In this document: one piece after another, positions 22,629 to 26,183 of the stretch | Layout of the letters: each line of letters starts with the position of its first letter | Position numbering within the stretch: the first letter of the stretch is position 1 | Made by a program: the position numbers and the translations under genes | Notes under the pieces: model-generated | Database searches by the model: none | What the model was told of the DNA's origin: nothing | What the model saw: only the letters and a program-made list of their open reading frames with translations | Assembly (NCBI GenBank): GCA_903862375.1 | Contig: CAIOXR010000102.1 | Coordinates: forward strand, 1 to 26,183 | Direction: 5' to 3' | Source: an uncultured bacterium | Lineage (GTDB): Bacteria; Patescibacteriota; Minisyncoccia; Phycocordibacterales; UBA9973 | DNA length: 26,183 nucleotides

Positions 22629-22666
22629 GACCCTAAGAGAAAAGGCTCTCTGGGGTCTTTTCTTTT
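22629..22666 (+). terminator. Rho-independent terminator after the 89-aa gene
   Basis: GACCC (22629-22633) pairs with GGGTC (22653-22657), and the stem extends inward through AGAG/CTCT with a small bulge; TTTTCTTTT follows. Confidence 0.8.
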
Positions 22667-22775
22667 ACCCCAATTTCAACTTTCCCATCTCCAACCTAAT
22701 CTTTTCCCAGTTTAAAGTTCTGAAACTCGCCCACGAGATGGAGCCAATTTTTAGCCCTATTTTATATGGATTATT
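22658..22775 (+). repeat. Intergenic repeat copy B (fullest copy)
   Basis: It starts with the 25 bases shared with copy A (22658-22682), continues through CCATCTCCAAC, then GTTCTGAAACTCGCCC, ACGAGATGGAGC (shared with copy C) and CAATTTTTAGCCC (shared with copy E). It fills most of the gap between the terminator and the next gene. Confidence 0.6.
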
Positions 22776-22865
22776 TTTTGTGCCCCAGATATGGTTTAGA
22801 ACTTATTTACAATTTAATTTTGAAAGAGTATGCTATAACTAGTTTAATAATTTAATAATAAATAT

Positions 22866-23045
22866 ATGGAACAACCACCAAAAGAATATGAGGATATTTT
22901 AATAGGAGAAGAAAAGGTTCCGTGCAGAAAAATTGATATGCTAAAAGAATTTGAAGAAGATTTCAAAACTGCTGATAGTTATAGGAAGGTTGGAAAAGTT
23001 GAAGCTCGCCAAGCAACAGAGCGTGAGGAAATATTCACAAGTTAA
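22866..23045 (+). pseudogene. 5' part of a gene interrupted by an in-frame TAA (59 aa)
   Basis: From the ATG at 22866 a 59-residue acidic protein runs to a TAA at 23043-23045. The next gene (ATG at 23052) is in exactly the same frame, two codons after the stop. Read through the TAA, TEREEIFTS continues as DGMKNYAEPGDWIIKN, which looks like one protein of about 165 residues. The region may therefore be a single gene broken by a nonsense mutation, or two coupled genes. The N-terminal part is helical (KIDMLKEFEEDFKTADSYR) with no known motif. Confidence 0.55.
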
Positions 23046-23051
23046 GATGGA

Positions 23052-23363
23052 ATGAAAAATTATGCAGAACCAGGTGATTGGATTATCAAAAATCCGGGAG
23101 ATAAAGACCCTTATGTGTTTGGGAGCAAGAATGATCCGATACAAATAAGACAAGAGAAATTTGCAAAAAAATATGACTCTATACCTGGAGAGGACGGGAA
23201 ATTTCGACCGAAAGGAATTATTAAAGCAATAAAAGTAAAAGAAAACCTAGTATTTGATACATCTTGGGGTGAAAAAATGGCTGTTAAATCTGGTGGATGG
23301 GTAGCTGATGGTGGTTACGCTATTGCAGAGGACTCATTTGCAAATACTTATGAGAAAATTTAG
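23052..23363 (+). CDS. PGDW-containing domain protein, 3' part of the interrupted gene
   Basis: 103 residues in the same frame as the 59-aa segment upstream. The features AEPGDWIIKNPG (5-16), a central EDGKFRPKG (about 46-54), SWGEKMAVKSGGWV and the ending EDSFANTYEKI recall small beta-rich proteins in bacteria and phages (PGDW...F...Y pattern, ending F-x-x-T-Y), whose function I do not know. In such proteins the PGDW motif normally follows a short N-terminal region, which supports the view that the TAA at 23043 interrupts one gene. Translation from the ATG at 23052 would need reinitiation; no clear Shine-Dalgarno is present. Confidence 0.5.
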   Translation: MKNYAEPGDWIIKNPGDKDPYVFGSKNDPIQIRQEKFAKKYDSIPGEDGKFRPKGIIKAIKVKENLVFDTSWGEKMAVKSGGWVADGGYAIAEDSFANTYEKI

Positions 23364-23379
23364 ATAAGTTTCTGTCTAT

Positions 23380-23430
23380 TTCAACCCAGTTAAGGGTTCT
23401 GAACTCGCCCACGAGATGGAGCAAAAGTTT
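23380..23430 (+). repeat. Intergenic repeat copy C
   Basis: It contains GTTCTGAACTCGCCCACGAG followed by ATGGAGC, the same core as copy B with one base fewer. CTCG and CGAG can form a small hairpin. It ends about 15 nt before the -10 of the next gene. Confidence 0.55.
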
Positions 23431-23441
23431 TATAAATTTGC

Positions 23442-23447
23442 TATACT
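23442..23447 (+). promoter_or_regulatory. -10 box of a leaderless promoter for the 117-aa gene
   Basis: TATACT ends exactly 6 nt before the ATG at 23454. Confidence 0.6.
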
Positions 23448-23453
23448 TTTTAT

Positions 23454-23807
23454 ATGGAAAAATATCACGGCATTTTAGTTAATATTAGTCAGAAAAATAA
23501 TTCTATATTCAATAGAATAAAAATTATCGGACAGAAGAAAGCTGGTGGCTGGATTTTATATAAAATTGAAATTAATTCAAAAGAGATTAATCAGAAAATT
23601 ATTGAGCTTCAAGATAATATGAAGGATGATTTCTATTTTCATCTATATAAAGATGATGAACTTATAGTTATCTTCAAACATAAAGTATTTAATGTTAAAA
23701 CTAGTAAATTTACTTGGAAAGAAGTCATTGATTATGGAAAATCAATAAATATTCCTAAAGCACAATTGGATTTCTATCCTTGTAAAATTGAGGATGAAAA
23801 ATACTAA
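23454..23807 (+). CDS. Hypothetical 117-aa protein (CPR-type orphan)
   Basis: 117 residues, soluble, mixed alpha/beta: HGILVNISQKNNSIFNRIKI, GGWILYKIEI, a helix INQKIIELQDNM, FYFHLYKDDELIVIFKHKVF and a final WKEVIDYGKSINIPKAQLDF with PCKIEDEKY. I recall similar proteins of about this length in Parcubacteria, none with a known role. The end overlaps the convergent dinB copy 2 by 4 nt, so the two transcripts collide there. It has its own leaderless promoter just downstream of repeat copy C. Confidence 0.65.
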   Translation: MEKYHGILVNISQKNNSIFNRIKIIGQKKAGGWILYKIEINSKEINQKIIELQDNMKDDFYFHLYKDDELIVIFKHKVFNVKTSKFTWKEVIDYGKSINIPKAQLDFYPCKIEDEKY

Positions 23808-25042
23808 ATAAATAGTAAATCTCTATCAAAATCTTCTGAATCAGTTCCCTTTTCCTTTCTTTTTATCGCTTTATGCGTAGAGGCAAGATATACCATATGT
23901 TTACCAAATTTATTTTCTAATGAATCAATCTGCTCATGTATTATTTCAAACTTCTTTGCTAAATTATTACTACCAAATAAATCACCTTGTGTGACAGAAT
24001 CAGATACAAGTTCCTGTAAAGTTACTCCTGTAGTTCTATATAAAATATTTTTTTTATAAACTTTAATAAAATTTGCTTCTATTAATGGAATTATAATTTC
24101 TGCTGCATTTGTCGGTGATGTAAGTGATATTTGATATTCATGATAAACGAAGTCTTTTGTTTTGAGAAAAAATGATACTTTTTTTGGAACCAATTTATAA
24201 TATCTTGCTTTAGCACAAGCTTCTTCTACATGTTTTGAGAGTTGAGATAATAAAAACACTTTGTCGTTTGTATTAGGATGAAATGACCTTGTTTTTTGTA
24301 TTGATGAATAAACAGTTTTTGTAATTGGGTCAATTTTCATCAAATACTCTCCATTTAGTTCACTCCATAGTACTTCATAAGGTTGTGATAAATTCTCTTT
24401 AATCCAATCAATCTTCTTTGTAACAAAATCTTTTGCTGTAATAATCCCCTTTTTCTTTAGAAATTCTGAAGTTTTTGGACCTATACCCCAAATCTTTTCA
24501 ATAGGTGTTTTTACAAGATAATCTAAAATTGTATCTTTAGTAATTATTGTAAGACCGTTTGGCTTTACATATTTTGAAGCAACTTTTGCCAAAACTTTTG
24601 TTGGAGCAAGGCCAATTGAAACAGAAATATTTAGTTCATCATTAATTTCTTTTTTAATTCTTTCTGCAATTTGTTTGTAATTCATTTTCAAAAGCCGTTC
24701 AAGCCCAGTGAGGTCAGCAAAACATTCGTCAATACTGTATTCTTCAACATCATCGGCATATCTACGAACAATATCAAACATCTTTCCAGAGTATTTCACA
24801 TAGGCCTTGTAATCTCCAGGAAGAATAATAACTTTCGGAAAATCGCGCTTTACTCTAAATATAGGCATACCCCTTTTTATACCAATAGCTTTTGCTTCAT
24901 ATGAAAGTGCTGAGACAATACCCCTTTCTTCACCAGTAACAACGGGTTTACCTTTAAGCTTTGGATTTTTTGCCATTTCTACTCCAACGAAAAAAGCATC
25001 GCCATCAATATGTAAAATTGTTTTTTCTTTTTTTATAATCAC
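23804..25042 (-). CDS. dinB: DNA polymerase IV (Y family), copy 2
   Basis: 412 residues with the same architecture and catalytic residues as copy 1 (Asp13, SIDE with Asp105/Glu106, HhH, little finger, clamp motif QGDLF at 352-356). I count 19 amino-acid differences, mostly conservative and concentrated after residue 310, while silent differences are frequent throughout, so the copies are old enough to have diverged at synonymous sites yet both are under selection. The start is GTG with TATAAT 6 nt upstream, as in copy 1, although the bases around the promoter differ. It overlaps the convergent 117-aa gene by 4 nt. Confidence 0.95.
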   Translation of the reverse strand: MIIKKEKTILHIDGDAFFVGVEMAKNPKLKGKPVVTGEERGIVSALSYEAKAIGIKRGMPIFRVKRDFPKVIILPGDYKAYVKYSGKMFDIVRRYADDVEEYSIDECFADLTGLERLLKMNYKQIAERIKKEINDELNISVSIGLAPTKVLAKVASKYVKPNGLTIITKDTILDYLVKTPIEKIWGIGPKTSEFLKKKGIITAKDFVTKKIDWIKENLSQPYEVLWSELNGEYLMKIDPITKTVYSSIQKTRSFHPNTNDKVFLLSQLSKHVEEACAKARYYKLVPKKVSFFLKTKDFVYHEYQISLTSPTNAAEIIIPLIEANFIKVYKKNILYRTTGVTLQELVSDSVTQGDLFGSNNLAKKFEIIHEQIDSLENKFGKHMVYLASTHKAIKRKEKGTDSEDFDRDLLFI

Positions 25043-25048
25043 ATTATT

Positions 25049-25054
25049 ATTATA
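25049..25054 (-). promoter_or_regulatory. -10 box of a leaderless promoter for dinB copy 2
   Basis: On the minus strand a perfect TATAAT ends 6 nt before the GTG start at 25042. Confidence 0.65.
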
Positions 25055-25116
25055 TCAAAATATATGTCAAATAAATCCAAACGTTATTTGCAAATTATAG
25101 TTAAATTTTCTAAAAT

Positions 25117-25149
25117 AAAAAATCACTCTCATATTGAAAGTGATTTTTT
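25117..25149. terminator. Bidirectional terminator hairpin
   Basis: AAAAAATCACT (25117-25127) and AGTGATTTTTT (25139-25149) pair perfectly over 11 bp, with A- and T-runs in the stem so that it works on either strand. On the minus strand it ends the 103-aa transcript before dinB copy 2. Confidence 0.8.
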
Positions 25150-25170
25150 AAGAATATTAAATATTCTTAA
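25148..25170. repeat. AT-only hairpin overlapping the stop of the 103-aa gene
   Basis: TTAAGAATAT (25148-25157) and ATATTCTTAA (25161-25170) form a perfect 10-bp inverted repeat with a 3-nt loop. It adjoins the terminator and includes the stop codon. Confidence 0.55.
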
Positions 25171-25478
25171 TCTATTGGTGGTTTGATAAACTTAACTTCC
25201 TGTATTAAAAAGATCAAATCAACACTGTCAGCCATAGAATAGTGTTCTTTCCACCAAATAAAAGCTTTTGGAGAATGGTGTCCCAAGATAATCATCGCTT
25301 CCCTTCTTGGCACAAAAACTCCGAAGTATTTCGGTGAAAAATTGTGCCCTAAGACACTTAAACTGACAACAGTAAAGCCAAAATCCTTATATGGCAATAC
25401 TAGCCCAACCCAAGCTTTACGCACCCAATTTGGCTCTTCGCCGTTGGGTTTTTTTGTAATTTCCAATAGTTTGGTCAT
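25167..25478 (-). CDS. Hypothetical 103-aa protein
   Basis: 103 residues, soluble, with many aromatic residues. EPNWVRKAWVGLVLPYKDFG (about 15-34) is followed by beta-rich stretches and ends in VDLIFLIQEVKFIKPPID. No catalytic motif is apparent and I recognise no family, although small proteins with a PxWVRxAWxGLxLP core seem familiar from CPR genomes. The start is supported by a G-rich SD (GGGGGT) just upstream. It has no leaderless -10 in the usual place, so it is one of the few SD-led genes here. Its start codon lies inside a 5-bp hairpin (25473-25485). Confidence 0.6.
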   Translation of the reverse strand: MTKLLEITKKPNGEEPNWVRKAWVGLVLPYKDFGFTVVSLSVLGHNFSPKYFGVFVPRREAMIILGHHSPKAFIWWKEHYSMADSVDLIFLIQEVKFIKPPID

Positions 25479-25485
25479 TTTGACC
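25473..25485 (-). promoter_or_regulatory. Palindrome covering the SD edge and start codon of the 103-aa gene
   Basis: GGTCATTTTGACC has arms GGTCA and TGACC with a 3-nt loop. In the mRNA it would hide part of the G-rich SD and the AUG. Confidence 0.4.
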
Positions 25486-25613
25486 CCCTATTTTATTTTG
25501 TACTTTACTTCCAAAATTAATGCTAGCACAACAACTAAATTAAGCAAAATAAGGTTTAACTTTATTTATCAATTTTGGCAAATTAAAACATTCTTATACT
25601 AAGTTTTTTGATA

Positions 25614-25636
25614 CTGGAGATGAGTTCAGAACTTTT
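25614..25636 (-). repeat. Fragment of the intergenic repeat (copy D), inverted
   Basis: GAGATGAGTTCAGAACTTTT read on the minus strand gives AAAAGTTCTGAACTCATCTC, which shares GTTCTGAACTC with copies B and C. It lies directly upstream of the last gene's -10 box. Confidence 0.35.
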
Positions 25637-25640
25637 GTGA

Positions 25641-25646
25641 TATAAT
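25641..25646 (+). promoter_or_regulatory. -10 box of a leaderless promoter for the histidine phosphatase gene
   Basis: A perfect TATAAT ends exactly 6 nt before the ATG at 25653. Confidence 0.65.
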
Positions 25647-25652
25647 TTTATT

Positions 25653-26183
25653 ATGAAAAATACATATATTTTCTTACGTCATGGAGAGACAATTAAAGAC
25701 CCAACAATTCATCCAAAGGAATGGAAGCTTACTCCAGAGGCTCTAACTGTAATAAATAAATATCTTGATTTAGATATTATTAAACAAGTTAATTATATAT
25801 ATTCATCTACTGAAAATAAATCAGTGACTACTTTAAAACCAATTGCTACATTTTTATCAAAGAAAATAATTGAAGTTTCAAATTTTGTTGAAATTGGTAG
25901 AAGTCCAAAATTTTTAAGTGATAAAGAATTTTTAATACAAAAGAAAAGACAACTAACTGAATATCAGACAGAAGTTGACGGTGGCGAATCAGCTGAACAT
26001 GCTCTTAATCGTTTTAAGGAAGGAATTGAGCAAATTGAAAAAACTCACAGTGAACAAATGATATTAATTGGAACTCATGGAACTATACTAAGTCTGTATT
26101 TTGCTAATATTTTAAATCAAATGGATCAAACCTATGAACGTTGGAGTAAATTACCATTTTGTGCCTATGGGGTGATTCGAAAC
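25653..26183 (+). CDS. Histidine phosphatase / phosphoglycerate-mutase-like protein (3' partial)
   Basis: The frame is open from the ATG to the window edge (177 codons, no stop). The N-terminal FLRHGET (residues 7-13) is the signature of the histidine phosphatase superfamily, with His10 the expected phospho-acceptor. YIYSSTENKSVTT (about 49-61) is the usual SS-x-x-x-(R/K) region, EVDGGESAEH holds the acidic catalytic residue, and ILIGTHGTI (near 147-155) gives the second catalytic histidine. The substrate cannot be predicted (sugar phosphate, nucleotide or protein). Transcription starts at a leaderless promoter. The C terminus is outside the window. Confidence 0.8.
   Translation, partial: MKNTYIFLRHGETIKDPTIHPKEWKLTPEALTVINKYLDLDIIKQVNYIYSSTENKSVTTLKPIATFLSKKIIEVSNFVEIGRSPKFLSDKEFLIQKKRQLTEYQTEVDGGESAEHALNRFKEGIEQIEKTHSEQMILIGTHGTILSLYFANILNQMDQTYERWSKLPFCAYGVIRN

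Noticed and set aside
23395..23425. LexA/SOS box in repeat copy C, suggested by nearby Pol IV genes
   Set aside because: GTTCTGAAC has the half-sites in the wrong order for the Gram-positive GAAC-N4-GTTC box, and the element is not at the dinB promoters.

Overview
This AT-rich window most likely comes from a Patescibacteria/CPR (Parcubacteria-like) bacterium. That is inferred from the low GC, the many short orphan proteins typical of those genomes, and single-membrane surface proteins (an SppA-type peptidase, M14 and M15 cell-wall peptidases, a tethered thermonuclease). UGA is used as a stop: an ATGA overlap at 5786-5789 ends one gene and starts the next, which argues against the UGA-recoding CPR lineages. 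I see no rRNA, tRNA, CRISPR array or transposase.

Layout. 1-2826 (+): tail of an unknown gene, a small hypothetical gene with a terminator, a GC-rich strongly structured intergenic segment (about 455-609) that looks like a small RNA or leader, a two-helix membrane protein, a zinc-ribbon protein and a membrane-tethered S49 peptidase. 2936-3151 (+): a small CPR-type orphan. 3146-13431 (-): a tightly packed seven-gene operon read from high to low coordinates: MORC/MutL-like GHKL ATPase, unknown 288-aa protein, type III methyltransferase (Mod), type III restriction helicase-nuclease (Res), a 67-aa protein, a Rad50-like zinc-hook ATPase and a very acidic 60-aa repeat protein. Just upstream on the same strand (13616-15103) lies a TPR protein with a candidate PD-(D/E)XK nuclease core and a zinc ribbon. 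I read 3.1-15.1 kb as a composite defence island and the main candidate for a poorly described system.

15.2-16.5 kb (+): thermonuclease and two small genes. 16.6-18.5 kb (-): isochorismatase-like hydrolase with a probable frameshifted tail, and DNA polymerase IV copy 1. 18.8-22.6 kb (+): two SD-led small membrane-protein genes flank a cell-wall cluster of two overlapping M14-type peptidases (the first has lost catalytic residues) and an M15 D,D-carboxypeptidase. 22.9-25.5 kb: a gene split by an in-frame TAA, an orphan, DNA polymerase IV copy 2 (-) and a small orphan (-). The window ends inside a histidine-phosphatase gene (+).

Expression. At least nine genes on both strands carry a TATAAT-like -10 box whose last base lies 6 to 8 nt (usually exactly 6) before ATG or GTG, so transcription should begin at the start codon; two weaker matches fit the same layout. 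Leaderless mRNAs therefore look like the default. Three small genes instead have Shine-Dalgarno sequences, two of them behind longer leaders. A degenerate intergenic repeat recurs between 18.5 and 25.7 kb.
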